A DNA stretch of 64,000 bases from CAZSAT01 sp964604675 (GTDB lineage: Bacteria; Myxococcota_A; UBA796; CAJQPC01). The notes beneath the pieces are model-generated. The model searched no databases, was not told the origin of the DNA, and saw only the letters and a list, made by a program, of their open reading frames with translations. The DNA is taken from assembly GCA_964604675.1 (NCBI GenBank), contig CAZSAT010000004.1:62001-126000 (forward strand), read 5' to 3'. Position numbers and translations under genes: made by a program. Of this stretch, positions 17,830 through 26,550 are shown piece by piece. How positions within the stretch are numbered: the first letter of the stretch is position 1; every line of letters starts with the position of its first letter.

Positions 17830-18444
17830 ATGTCCGAGCCCAAGTCTCAGAACATCTTCTGGCACGGCGCCAACGTCACCCACGAGGAGCGCGAAGAGCT
17901 GCTCGGCCAGAAGGGCTGCGTGCTCTGGTTCACCGGCCTCTCGGGCAGCGGCAAGAGCACCGTGGCGCGCAAGGTCGAGGAGCTGCTGCTGAAGCGCGGC
18001 CTCACCTGCTACGCCCTCGACGGCGACAACCTGCGCATGGGCCTGAACAAGAACCTCGGCTTCTCGCCCGAGGACCGCACGGAGAACATCCGTCGCGTCG
18101 GTGAGGTCGCCAAGCTCTTCGCGGACTCCGGGGCGGTCACCACCTGCAGCTTCATCAGCCCCTACCGGGCCGGTCGCGACGCCAACCGCGGCATCGTGCC
18201 CGACGGCCGCTACATCGAGGTGTTCGTGGACACCCCGCTGGCCGTCTGCGAAGCCCGCGATCCCAAGGGTCTCTACGCCAAGGCGCGCGCCGGCGTGATC
18301 CCCAACTTCACCGGCATCAGCGCCCCCTACGAGGCCCCGGAGAACGCGGAGATCGTGCTCAAGACCGATGGCGTCTCGGTCGAGGACTCGGCTGGCGAGG
18401 TCATCAACTACCTCACGGCCAAGGGCTTCATCCCCGGCGAGTGA
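17830..18444 (+). CDS. cysC: Adenylylsulfate (APS) kinase
   Basis: 204 residues, typical CysC length. It phosphorylates adenosine 5'-phosphosulfate to PAPS in sulfate activation. Walker A is FTGLSGSGKSTVA (residues 34-46), followed by ALDGDNLRMGLNKNLGFSPEDRTENIRRVGEVAKLFADSG... in the family order, and FISPYRAGRDANR, with a final KARAGVIPNFTGI stretch. GGAG lies 8 nt before the ATG. No ATP sulfurylase gene is adjacent. It starts 43 nt after the GMC gene and may be in the same transcript or have its own promoter. Confidence 0.95.
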   Translation: MSEPKSQNIFWHGANVTHEEREELLGQKGCVLWFTGLSGSGKSTVARKVEELLLKRGLTCYALDGDNLRMGLNKNLGFSPEDRTENIRRVGEVAKLFADSGAVTTCSFISPYRAGRDANRGIVPDGRYIEVFVDTPLAVCEARDPKGLYAKARAGVIPNFTGISAPYEAPENAEIVLKTDGVSVEDSAGEVINYLTAKGFIPGE

Positions 18445-18521
18445 GGCTGCCTCCGGAGGGCGCGGCGTCAGCCGTCGCCGTGCCCTCTGTAGTAGGCTCG
18501 GAAGCCGAGGCGTCGGCATCC

Positions 18522-18827
18522 GTGGCGAAGTACCGATACGGCCAGATCGTGCATCACAAGACCTTCGACTACCGGGGGGTCGTGGTGGACGTGCATCCGC
18601 AGTTCCAAGGCACCGAGGAGTGGTACGACCGCGCCACGCGGACGGAGCCGCCGAAGGATCAGCCCTGGTACGAGGTGCTGGTGCACGACAAGGGTGTGGA
18701 GACCTACGTCGCCCAGGAGAACCTGGAGCCCGACGACACCCAGGACCCGGTGGAACACCCCCTCGTGAGGGTGTTCTTCAACGAGTTCTCCGACGGCACC
18801 TACAAGGTCTCGGGGCTCACGAACTAG
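18522..18827 (+). CDS. hspQ: HspQ/YccV-like hemimethylated-DNA-binding domain protein
   Basis: 101 residues from the GTG at 18522, matching the usual HspQ length. The core YRYGQIVHHKTFDYRGVVVDV, PQFQGTEEWY, PPKDQPWYEVLVHD and TYVAQENLEPD follows HspQ closely. HspQ is a specificity factor for Lon in enterobacteria and was first described as a hemimethylated DNA-binding protein; the role here is not fixed. A GTG at 18441 overlapping the cysC stop (GTGA) would add 27 low-complexity Ala/Ser/Val residues; it would make translation coupled to cysC and cannot be ruled out. Confidence 0.82.
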   Translation: MAKYRYGQIVHHKTFDYRGVVVDVHPQFQGTEEWYDRATRTEPPKDQPWYEVLVHDKGVETYVAQENLEPDDTQDPVEHPLVRVFFNEFSDGTYKVSGLTN

Positions 18828-18860
18828 CGTGGGGGCTGCGCTCCACGCGCAGCCCCCACG
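18828..18860 (+). terminator. Strong hairpin terminator after hspQ
   Basis: A perfect 13-bp stem (CGTGGGGGCTGCG/CGCAGCCCCCACG) with a 7-nt loop begins directly after the hspQ TAG. No T-tract follows. It lies between convergent genes. Confidence 0.75.
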
Positions 18861-18874
18861 CTCCCGCCTCTCTC

Positions 18875-18956
18875 GCCCTGCGGGCGTTCGACGGGGCGGT
18901 TCCCCTCTGAAAGGGGCCCCTCGATGGGCCCCCTTTCGCGTGCCCGTCGGGCACGC
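18875..18956. repeat. Three further stem-loops in the 18828-19019 intergenic region
   Basis: After the terminator come GCCC-TGC-GGGC (18875-18885), a long stem GAAAGGGGCCC/GGGCCCCCTTTC (18909-18937, one bulged C) and a perfect 8-bp stem GCGTGCCC/GGGCACGC (18938-18956). The 192-nt gap is the largest in the window and holds no gene. Candidate roles are bidirectional termination, an REP-like element or a structured small RNA. Confidence 0.5.
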
Positions 18957-19019
18957 TGAACCCCCACCGCCGAGGCTGCTGGCGGCCCGCTACCGCCGGG
19001 CGCTGCGCGGCACAGGCTC

Positions 19020-19628
19020 CTAGTCGGACCGGAGCGCGTCGATCCTCTTGGCGAGCGCCTCGAGGGCCTCTTGCCGGGTGGCGAAGGGCGTGAACGACGC
19101 CCCGTCGGCCAGCGCGCACGTCGCGTCGAGATCGCCGATGACGTTGCAGAAGACCGCCACGGCTCCCGTCCGGTCCATGAGCGCGCGCGCGATGCGCTCG
19201 AGCTCGGACGGGGTGGTGCCCGGCGCGGCCGCCTTGAAGCCGACCAGGCGGCAGCCCGGATCCCAACCGAGCACGTGGTCGATGACCTTCGGGGTCGGGG
19301 TGAGGGTGAGCGTGAGCGCCGGCTGGCCGCTCGGAATCTTCGACGCGTCCGCGGCGACCTCGTAGTCACCCACCGCCGCTGCGTGCACGACCACCCCACC
19401 GGGATGCGCTCGGACCCAGCGCTCCATGCGCGCCAGGAGGTCGCGCGTGCTCCCGAAGGGCTGTCCGTTCCCGGTCCGCAGCAGCGCCTCCGGGCTGCCC
19501 AGCAGATCGGCGGGCGCGAGGCGGTCCGCGAGCCACGCCCCGGTGCCGCCGCTGGAGCACGCCGACAGGTAGCGCATGGCGTCGACCGGGTTCCGCGTCG
19601 CGCCGGCTGTGACCAACAGGGGCCTCAT
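19020..19628 (-). CDS. CoaB-like phosphopantothenoylcysteine ligase-domain protein
   Basis: 202 residues matching the CoaB half of the Dfp/CoaBC protein: LLVTAGATRNPVDAMRYLS and SACSSGGTGAWLAD correspond to the nucleotide-binding start, and VVHAAAVGDYEV followed by SKIPSG to the conserved Asn/Asp and Lys region. The CoaC flavin decarboxylase half is absent. Stand-alone CoaB-type ligases occur, and the family joins 4'-phosphopantothenate and Cys using CTP or ATP. The canonical Asn of the AVxD[YF] segment and the KxKK motif differ, so the substrate may differ too. Divergent from the metalloprotease. Confidence 0.75.
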   Translation of the reverse strand: MRPLLVTAGATRNPVDAMRYLSACSSGGTGAWLADRLAPADLLGSPEALLRTGNGQPFGSTRDLLARMERWVRAHPGGVVVHAAAVGDYEVAADASKIPSGQPALTLTLTPTPKVIDHVLGWDPGCRLVGFKAAAPGTTPSELERIARALMDRTGAVAVFCNVIGDLDATCALADGASFTPFATRQEALEALAKRIDALRSD

Positions 19629-19677
19629 CGCATCCCTCTATCGTGCTACGTCCATGTGCTGGACGACGGGATCGACG

Positions 19678-22600
19678 ATGCTCTTGCTGCTCACCCTCGG
19701 GTTTCTTCCACCGGAAGCGGTCGAAGCCCCTCCCCTGACCCTTGCAAGGTTGGCCCGCACACCCGCGGTCCAGGGGGCGCTGAACGGGCGGTCCGACGTG
19801 GCGGGGTTCCGCGACCGCTGGGGCGTGACGTGGCTGCGGTGGGACGAACGGAACAGCACGCCCAGGGCCTTCCTTGCCGAAGGCATCCCAGCCGCCGAGG
19901 TGGACGAGCTGGTGGACGAGCTGGCTGGCATCGCCGGGATCGACCCCGGGGACCTGGTGCTGAGCGGAACCACCGAACGCGGCGACCGGATCGGCTGGCA
20001 CTACGTGCAGACCCACGAGGGCGCGCTCGTCGAGCACGCATGGCTCGATCTCGTCGGGCAGCACGGCCGGGTCACCGGCGGTTTCTCGTCGCTCCATCGC
20101 CCGCGCCTCCCGGGGCCTCCCGAGGCCGACGAGGTGGTCCTCCCGCTCGAGGGCGACGGCCTGAGGTACGCGTGGGCCCGATCCTACGACCAGGACGACG
20201 AGCGCGTGTTCGTTGCCCGCGATGGCCGCGAGCTGCTTCGGTACTCCCTTCGGCACTACCTCGACATCACCGCGAACGAGCGCACGGTCGGCGACCCGCT
20301 CGCGACGTGGCCGGCGAGGGACGTGCAGCTCAGCAACGACGGCGGCGTCGGCAACACCGACGACTTCGGAAACGCGAGCCTGGCCGCGCCCTACGACGTG
20401 CGGCTGCAGGGCCAGTACCTCGAGGTGAAGGAGTCCGCCGACGGGACCGCCACAGCCTACGGGGTGGAGGACGAGGTGGTCGACGCCGAGGTGGATGTCA
20501 CGCACGCAGCCTCCGTGAGCCAGGTGCACTTCCACGTCGTGAGGGACTGGCTCGAGGAGCGCTGGCCGGAGCACACGTGGTTGCCCAGCCGTGTGCCGTC
20601 CACCGTGAACATCGCCTCGTCGAGCTGCAACGCCTACTACACCGGCGGCACGATCAACTTCTACGTGGGCGAGGAGGGTCGCTGCAACAACCTCGGCGAG
20701 ATCGCCGATGTCGTCTACCACGAGTACGGGCACGGCCTGCACACCTACATCCTGGAGGGAGGCTCGTTCGCGAGCGACATCTCGGAGGGGAGCGCCGACT
20801 ATGTGTCGGCCACCATCAACGATGACCCGGTGCTCGCTCCGAACGCTGGTGCCGACGGCGGGGCCATCCGGGAGCTCGACACCGACAAGCGCTACCCGGA
20901 GGACCAGAACGGCGAGGTGCACAACGACGGCCTCATCTGGGGCTCGTTCCTCTGGAACCTGCGTGAGCAGTGGTCGAGCACCTACGGCGACGAGGACGGC
21001 GTGTACGCCACCGACATGCTCTTCCTCGAGGCGCTGTCCATGGGACCGGCGATGACCGACCTCTTCGAGGCCGTCGTGCTCGCCGACGACGACAACGGCG
21101 ACCTCGCCGACGGCACACCGCATCTCTGCGAGCTCGTCGAGCTGCTGGGGCGTCATGGTCTCGCGGACGAGCTGGGGCTGGTGATTCCCGAGCACACGCC
21201 CGTCGACCACCAGGGCAGCGCGCAGGACGGCTATGAGGCGGCCTTCACCCTGCAGAACGTCACCGACGACTGCGGAGCCTTCGACCCGGACTCGGCGCAG
21301 CTCCACTACACGGTGGACCCGGACCTCGACGCGTCGCTCGCCGAGCTCAGCTTCGAGACCGTGGCCGCCACGCGTGTCGACGAGAGCTACACCGCCGTCA
21401 TCCCGCGCCAGTTCCCGGGATCGGTGGTGGCCTACTACCTGAGCTGGAGCTCGTATGGCGAGGCCGGCGACAGCGGCCTGTTGCCCGTCGAGCCGGTCAC
21501 CGAGACGACCCACGGCGGGCGCACGGACCAGCTCTACGTGTTCACGGTGGGTGACCGGGAGGCGCTCTGGTGCGACGACTTCGAGTCGGGCTGGGGGGAC
21601 TGGACGCACGGCACGGGGCTGCCCCTGTCGTCCACCTCCGGCGACGGCGATCAGTGGGAGCTGGGCGAGCCCACGGGCACTGGGACCTTCGACCCCGGTG
21701 AGGCGTGGAGCGGGTCCGCCGTGCTGGGAACGGCGTTGGCGGACACCGGGGAGTACGCTGCGAACATGCAGCAGTGGGCGCTCAGCCCGGCCATCCAGGC
21801 TCCGGTCGAGCACAACGCCGACCGCTGGCTGTATGCCCTCGCGACCCGCCGCTGGCTGACCGTCGAGGACGGCTACTTCGATCAGGCTCGCATCCAGGTC
21901 TACGATGGCGAGCTCGACCCGTCGGACTGGGCCGCCGATTCAGGCTTCGACACCGGCTGGGAGGCACCCCCACCTGCGCTTGGTGAGACGCTGTGGTCGA
22001 ACCACGCCACACCCACCTCCGACGGCGCGAGCGAGCACACCTTGGACACCTCCTGGTTCGGTCATGACGTGGACCTGCGCGGTGTGGTGACACCCGGCGA
22101 TCCGGTTCGCTTCGCTTGGACCCTCGCGAGCGACGGTGGCCTCGAGTACGGTGGGTGGCACCTCGACGACGTGTGCGTGGTCACCCTGGCCGATGTCCCA
22201 GGCCACTACCGGGTCCAGGATCTCGCGGTGACCCGCGATGCCGGCGAAGCGTCCGTGAGCTTCACGTGGCCCTTCATGGCTCCCCTCTACGGCGGCGCGG
22301 TGGTGCGCTCGGTCGGTGGGCCGCCCAGCAGCCCGGACGACGGGACCCTGCTCTTGTGGGAGGTCGCTCCGGAGCCCGGTGCGGAGGTCCTGCTCTCCGA
22401 CGCCCCTCCGGAGAGCGACGTCTACTATGCGGTGTTCTCTGCGGACGACGAGGACTGGTACCTCGACACGGTGGAGAACGAGAACCTCGTCCTGTCGTTG
22501 CTCGACGCCGACGCTCCAAGCGACTCCGACGACCCCGCGGCCACGGACACCGGGTCCGAAGGCGTGCACGGCGCGGCGGACCTTGCGGCCTTCCGGCCCG

Positions 22601-22704
22601 AACCCGACTGCGCCTGCGCGACGGGCGCGGCCGGCGCCGCGTGGACCCTTCCCTGGTTGGCCGGGTTGGTCGCCACGCGTCGCCGCCGTGTAGCCTCCCG
22701 GTGA
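19678..22704 (+). CDS. Large secreted zinc metalloprotease with MYXO-CTERM-type sorting tail
   Basis: 1008 residues. Signal peptide MLLLLTLGFLPPEAVEA. The catalytic zinc motif VVYHEYGHGLH lies near residue 348, and the third ligand is probably Glu in SEGSADYVSA, the gluzincin arrangement seen in M36/M4-like proteases. After the catalytic part come beta-rich regions with DDFESGWGDWTHG-like jelly-roll character and an acidic Ser/Asp linker. The end is CACATGAAGAAWTLPWLAGL followed by an Arg-rich tail: a Cys-rich stub, hydrophobic segment and Arg cluster typical of MYXO-CTERM, which leads to cell-surface anchoring. An ATG at 19654 would extend the start by 8 residues. Substrates unknown; degradation of external protein or prey is possible. 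Confidence 0.85.
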   Translation: MLLLLTLGFLPPEAVEAPPLTLARLARTPAVQGALNGRSDVAGFRDRWGVTWLRWDERNSTPRAFLAEGIPAAEVDELVDELAGIAGIDPGDLVLSGTTERGDRIGWHYVQTHEGALVEHAWLDLVGQHGRVTGGFSSLHRPRLPGPPEADEVVLPLEGDGLRYAWARSYDQDDERVFVARDGRELLRYSLRHYLDITANERTVGDPLATWPARDVQLSNDGGVGNTDDFGNASLAAPYDVRLQGQYLEVKESADGTATAYGVEDEVVDAEVDVTHAASVSQVHFHVVRDWLEERWPEHTWLPSRVPSTVNIASSSCNAYYTGGTINFYVGEEGRCNNLGEIADVVYHEYGHGLHTYILEGGSFASDISEGSADYVSATINDDPVLAPNAGADGGAIRELDTDKRYPEDQNGEVHNDGLIWGSFLWNLREQWSSTYGDEDGVYATDMLFLEALSMGPAMTDLFEAVVLADDDNGDLADGTPHLCELVELLGRHGLADELGLVIPEHTPVDHQGSAQDGYEAAFTLQNVTDDCGAFDPDSAQLHYTVDPDLDASLAELSFETVAATRVDESYTAVIPRQFPGSVVAYYLSWSSYGEAGDSGLLPVEPVTETTHGGRTDQLYVFTVGDREALWCDDFESGWGDWTHGTGLPLSSTSGDGDQWELGEPTGTGTFDPGEAWSGSAVLGTALADTGEYAANMQQWALSPAIQAPVEHNADRWLYALATRRWLTVEDGYFDQARIQVYDGELDPSDWAADSGFDTGWEAPPPALGETLWSNHATPTSDGASEHTLDTSWFGHDVDLRGVVTPGDPVRFAWTLASDGGLEYGGWHLDDVCVVTLADVPGHYRVQDLAVTRDAGEASVSFTWPFMAPLYGGAVVRSVGGPPSSPDDGTLLLWEVAPEPGAEVLLSDAPPESDVYYAVFSADDEDWYLDTVENENLVLSLLDADAPSDSDDPAATDTGSEGVHGAADLAAFRPEPDCACATGAAGAAWTLPWLAGLVATRRRRVASR

Positions 22705-22712
22705 GGAACGAC

Positions 22713-23528
22713 ATGGTCCCAGCTCCCCTTCAAGCTGCGGTCGACGCTCTGCGCGCCCGCTTCGGTCCGCCGCCCGTGGCCGGTCTCGTGCTCGGCAGCG
22801 GGCTCGGTGGCCTGGTCTCGCAGCTCGAGAACGCCGACGGCGCTCCGTACGAGGAGCTGGGCCTGCCGACCACGGGTGTGCCCGGCCATGCGGGCAAGCT
22901 GGTCGTGGGGGAGCTCGGCGGAGCCCGCGTGGCCATGTTGTCGGGCCGGAAGCACCTCTACGAGGGGTGTGCACCGGCCGAGGTGGTGCGGGCGGTGCGC
23001 GCGCTCTCGCTCTGGGGCGCTGAGCGTGTGGTGCTCACAAGCGCCGTCGGGGGCATCGCCGACGGTCTGGTGCCCGGCGAGCTGCTCCTGGTCGAAGACC
23101 ACCTCAACTTCACCGGGCACAACCCCCTGCGAGGACCGAACGTCGACGCCCTCGGAGCACGCTTTCCGGACCTGGGCAACGCCTACGATCGCGGCCTGCG
23201 TGCCGAGGCCCTGTCCGTGGGCCGCGAGCTCGGCGTGGCCTTGCACACCGGCGTGCTCGCGGCGATGCCCGGTCCGTCCTACGAGACCCCCGCGGAGATC
23301 CGCATGCTGGCCACCTTGGGAGCTTCGGTCGTCGGCATGTCGGCCGTTCCAGAGGCGATCGCCCTGGCCCACCTCGGCACGCCTCTGCTCGCCATCGGGC
23401 TGGTGTCCAACCGCGCTGCGGGGCTGTCGGACGGGCCGCTGTCCCACGAGGAGGTCACCGAGGCCGCGGCGATGGCGGGGCAGCGCCTGGCGTCCGTGCT
23501 GCGTGAGCTGGTGTCGCGATGGTCCTGA
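22713..23528 (+). CDS. punA: Purine nucleoside phosphorylase, trimeric type
   Basis: 271 residues of the PNP/MTAP family that phosphorolyses inosine and guanosine. Motifs: GLVLGSGLGGL (phosphate site), VAMLSGRKHLYEG, LTSAVGGI, DHLNFTGHNPLRGPN, and AMPGPSYETPAEIRMLATLGASVVGMSAVPE in the usual order. GAGGA lies 6 nt before the ATG; a GTG at 22701 overlapping the protease stop is the alternative. First gene of a salvage operon with cytidine deaminase (10-nt overlap) and a P-loop kinase. Confidence 0.94.
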   Translation: MVPAPLQAAVDALRARFGPPPVAGLVLGSGLGGLVSQLENADGAPYEELGLPTTGVPGHAGKLVVGELGGARVAMLSGRKHLYEGCAPAEVVRAVRALSLWGAERVVLTSAVGGIADGLVPGELLLVEDHLNFTGHNPLRGPNVDALGARFPDLGNAYDRGLRAEALSVGRELGVALHTGVLAAMPGPSYETPAEIRMLATLGASVVGMSAVPEAIALAHLGTPLLAIGLVSNRAAGLSDGPLSHEEVTEAAAMAGQRLASVLRELVSRWS

Positions 23529-23953
23529 CGGAGACCCACCGCCAGGACCTGGTGCGGGAGGCCCTCGAGGCGCGCAAGCTCGCGTTCGCCCCGTACAGCG
23601 GCTTCGCGGTGGGGGCTGCGGTCCTCACAGCCGACGGGCGCACGTTCAGCGGGTGCAACGTGGAGGTGTCCAGCTACTCGCACTCGTGCTGTGCGGAGCG
23701 TGTCGCGGTGTTCAAGGCCGTGAGCGAGGGCGCGCGGCAGATCGTGGCCTGCGCCGTGGTCACCGACACCGCGCCGCCGGTGGGGCCGTGCGGTGCCTGC
23801 CGGCAGGTGCTCAGTGACTTCGGCGTCGCCGCCGTGTTGTGGTTGGCCAACGGTGACGGCGCGTGCCGCGAGGTCGCCCTGTCCGAGCTGCTGCCCGAAG
23901 CCTTCCGTCCGGCCGAGGTGCTCGACCACATCAAGAAGGCGCACCAGGGCTAG
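23519..23953 (+). CDS. cdd: Cytidine deaminase
   Basis: 144 residues, the length of tetrameric Cdd. Motifs are FAPYSGFAVGAAVLTADG, GCNVEVSSYSHSCCAERVAVFKA (zinc ligand Cys and catalytic Glu in CAE) and GPCGACRQVLSDF (two zinc Cys). It deaminates cytidine and deoxycytidine to uridine and deoxyuridine. The ATG overlaps the end of the PNP gene, so the two are coupled in pyrimidine/purine salvage. Confidence 0.95.
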   Translation: MVLTETHRQDLVREALEARKLAFAPYSGFAVGAAVLTADGRTFSGCNVEVSSYSHSCCAERVAVFKAVSEGARQIVACAVVTDTAPPVGPCGACRQVLSDFGVAAVLWLANGDGACREVALSELLPEAFRPAEVLDHIKKAHQG

Positions 23954-23957
23954 CACG

Positions 23958-24497
23958 ATGCGGGTCGCAGTCACGGGTTCGGCGGGAACGGGCAAGTCGA
24001 CGCTGGTCGCACGGCTCGGTCGGCGGCTCTCGCTGCCCGTGGTGCCCGAGGGCATGCGCGAGTACCTCGAGCGCACCGGCGTCGACCTGCACAGCCTCGG
24101 GCCCGACGGCCTGCAGGCGCTCGTCCTGGGACTCTGGGAACAACGGCAGGTCGCGGAGCGGCAGTCGGGCTTCGTGGCCGACCGCTGTTCGGTGGACTTC
24201 GCTGCGTTCTGGCTCTTCTACCGCTTCCACGACGCTCCGGAGTCGGACCGTCACCTGGCCACGTGGGCGGAGCACGCCAGGGGCTACGACCGGGTCATCC
24301 TGCTACCCCACGGCGACATCGAGCTCGCCGCCGACGGCATTCGGAGCAGCAACCACCTCGTGCAGCTGCACGTGCAGCTGCTCATCGAGGGCTTCCTGGC
24401 GCGCTTCGTCCCGGGCGGTCGGGTGCTGCGCATGCCGCCGGGCCTCGACGTGCGCGCTCGTGCGGACTGGGCGGTGGACGCGCTCAGTCGAACGTGA
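23958..24497 (+). CDS. P-loop nucleoside-kinase-like ATPase (NadR kinase-like)
   Basis: 179 residues with Walker A VTGSAGTGKSTLVARLG (residues 6-22), a PEGMREYLER segment that in related kinases binds the acceptor, and VADRCSVDFAAFWLFYRF. The fold resembles the AAA_28 / ribosylnicotinamide kinase domain of NadR. It begins 4 nt after cdd, so phosphorylation of a nucleoside released by the salvage genes is a fair guess. It ends overlapping the convergent RCC1 gene by 14 nt. The exact substrate is not readable from sequence. Confidence 0.75.
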   Translation: MRVAVTGSAGTGKSTLVARLGRRLSLPVVPEGMREYLERTGVDLHSLGPDGLQALVLGLWEQRQVAERQSGFVADRCSVDFAAFWLFYRFHDAPESDRHLATWAEHARGYDRVILLPHGDIELAADGIRSSNHLVQLHVQLLIEGFLARFVPGGRVLRMPPGLDVRARADWAVDALSRT

Positions 24498-26550
24498 CCC
24501 GCTGAGCGGACGGCAGCACCGAGCTCGCGCCGAGACCGAGTTGTCCGTCGCCTGCGGCGCCCCAGCAGAACACGGTGCCCTCGGCCGTAGCAGCACAGGT
24601 GTGCCGCTCCCCTGCGGCCACGTCGACGGCCGCGGGCAGGTCCGGCACCGCCACCGGCAGTCCGCCCGAGGTGGTGGTGCCGTTGCCCAGCTGGCCCGAG
24701 CGGTTGTCGCCCCAGCACCACACCCGACCCGCCACGTCGAGGCCACAGGCGTGGTGCTTGCCGGCCGAGAGCGAGATCAGGGGCTGGGGTGGGGTCGAGG
24801 TGCGCGGCCGCAAGGAAGGGCGCGCCTCGTTGCTGGCGAGCTGCCCGTGCCGGTTGTGCCCCCAGCAGCTCAGGCCTTCCTCGACGACGGCGCACGTGAA
24901 GTCGTCGCCCGTGGCGATGGCCTGCGTGGAGAGGCCCTTCAGCGGCAGTGGCCGGTCGCTGGTGAGCGACGCGGTGGTGCCGAGCGCCTTGCCTCCCCAG
25001 CACCACGTGGCCCCGTCGGAGGCTCGCGCGCAGGCGTGCTGGGCGCTCACGTCGATCTCGACCACCGCGCTCAGGTCGGCGACGTCGACCGGTCGATCGG
25101 TGTACTCGCGGGTGCCATTGCCGAGCGCGCCCATGCTGTTGTCCCCCCAACAGCTGGCCTTGCCGGAGCTGCGGGTGGCACAGGCACGCAGCGTGCCGAC
25201 GGCCACGCCATCCGCGTCGTTCAGGTCGGGCACGGGGCTCGCCGTTCCGCCATAGTCGGCGCCCCAGCACCGAACCTGTCCGCCGTCGAGCACCACGCAG
25301 GTGCTGAAGGGGCCGGCATCGATGGCCCGGGCTTCCTGGTCGATGCCCCGCACGGGCCCCGGAAATGGACGCACGGAAGCTCCGAGGTCCGGGTCCGCGC
25401 GACCGTCGCCCACGAACGCGCCGGCGCCCCAGCAGAACACCAGCCCGTCGCCGCTCAGGGCGCAGCTGTGGCGCGCGCCCACGGCCACGGCCACCGCGTT
25501 GTCGATGCCGGGCACGGCGCGAGGCGTGCTGGTGAGCAGCTTCTCGGGGTCCCACCCGAGGCCCAGTTGGCCCCGCCCATGGCTTCCCCAGCAGTGCACC
25601 TCCCCGCCCTCGGTGAGGGCGCATCCGTGGCGCGCGCCGAGATCGAGGCCGACCACGTCGTCCAAGAGGAATCCGTCGGCGACGTGGGCCGTGACCGACG
25701 CCCCGAGCTCGGAGATGGCCTGTTCCCCGTGGTCGTTGTCGCCCCAGCAGCTGAGCCCCTTTCGGCCCCAGACGCAGCTGGTGTCGCCCCCGGCAGCGAT
25801 GAGCTGGGCCGGACCGGTTCCGGTGACCGTCTCGGCCACGTTGCGCGACGTCACGCTGCCGTCCCCGAGCTGGCCGCGCTGGTTGATGCCCCAGCAGCGT
25901 GCGCTGCCTCCGGTCATCGCGCAGGTGTGTTGGTCCCCGGCGGCGAGCGCATCGGCTCCTCGCACGCCAGGCACGGTCCAGAGCTCGGGGGCGCGCTCGA
26001 AGTCCGGCTCCACGGTGGGGAAGCACGCCACCCCACCCCCCGGTCGGTAGCTGACGCAGGCGTGGTAGAGGCCGGCTGCGGCGTGCTCGACGCCGGTCAG
26101 GTGGGGGAGGGTGGCCGGCGCGCTCGCGCCTCCCCCGACGCCGCTCCAGCAGCTCAGCTCGCCGCTGGATCGCACCGCACACATCGAGCCGCCCACCGTG
26201 ACCTCGACGGCATCGTTCACGCCGGGCACGCTGATGGGGCTGGCGACGATCTCCTTGTGCTCCGTCTCGGGCCGGATGCGTCCCCAGCACACCACCGCGC
26301 CGCTCGCGCGCACCGCGCACGTGGCGCGGTCTCCCGCGTCCACGAACACCGCGTCGGACAGGTTCAGCACCGCCCCCGGTCCGGAGCGGGTGCGGGTCGT
26401 GCCGTCTCCGAGCTGCCCGAACTCGTTGGCGCCCCAGCAGCTCACCGTGCCGTCGTCGAAGCGTGCACAGCTGTGATCGGCGCCGGCCGTGACCTGCACG
26501 GGCGCGGCGCCCAGCGCGGTGGCGACGAGGAGGATCAAGCACGCACCCAC
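24484..26550 (-). CDS. Secreted RCC1-repeat beta-propeller protein
   Basis: 688 residues. The GTG start lies inside the arcC gene and gives the short signal peptide MGACLILLVATALGAA. I count 13 repeats carrying CWG or a close variant, many with the RCC1 form CWGxNxxGQLGDG. Most repeats also have an upstream Cys 9-12 residues before CWG (HSCARFDDGTVSCWG), a pattern expected for one disulphide per blade in an exported protein. Thirteen units do not divide evenly into seven-bladed propellers, so one propeller may be incomplete or the units may be packed differently. Bacterial RCC1 proteins of this kind are usually surface proteins of unknown ligand. Confidence 0.87.
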   Translation of the reverse strand: MGACLILLVATALGAAPVQVTAGADHSCARFDDGTVSCWGANEFGQLGDGTTRTRSGPGAVLNLSDAVFVDAGDRATCAVRASGAVVCWGRIRPETEHKEIVASPISVPGVNDAVEVTVGGSMCAVRSSGELSCWSGVGGGASAPATLPHLTGVEHAAAGLYHACVSYRPGGGVACFPTVEPDFERAPELWTVPGVRGADALAAGDQHTCAMTGGSARCWGINQRGQLGDGSVTSRNVAETVTGTGPAQLIAAGGDTSCVWGRKGLSCWGDNDHGEQAISELGASVTAHVADGFLLDDVVGLDLGARHGCALTEGGEVHCWGSHGRGQLGLGWDPEKLLTSTPRAVPGIDNAVAVAVGARHSCALSGDGLVFCWGAGAFVGDGRADPDLGASVRPFPGPVRGIDQEARAIDAGPFSTCVVLDGGQVRCWGADYGGTASPVPDLNDADGVAVGTLRACATRSSGKASCWGDNSMGALGNGTREYTDRPVDVADLSAVVEIDVSAQHACARASDGATWCWGGKALGTTASLTSDRPLPLKGLSTQAIATGDDFTCAVVEEGLSCWGHNRHGQLASNEARPSLRPRTSTPPQPLISLSAGKHHACGLDVAGRVWCWGDNRSGQLGNGTTTSGGLPVAVPDLPAAVDVAAGERHTCAATAEGTVFCWGAAGDGQLGLGASSVLPSAQRVTFD

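Noticed and set aside
19666..21000. Riboswitch or attenuator before the metalloprotease
   Set aside because: The gap to the divergent gene is under 50 nt, too short for a riboswitch, and no conserved structure is visible.
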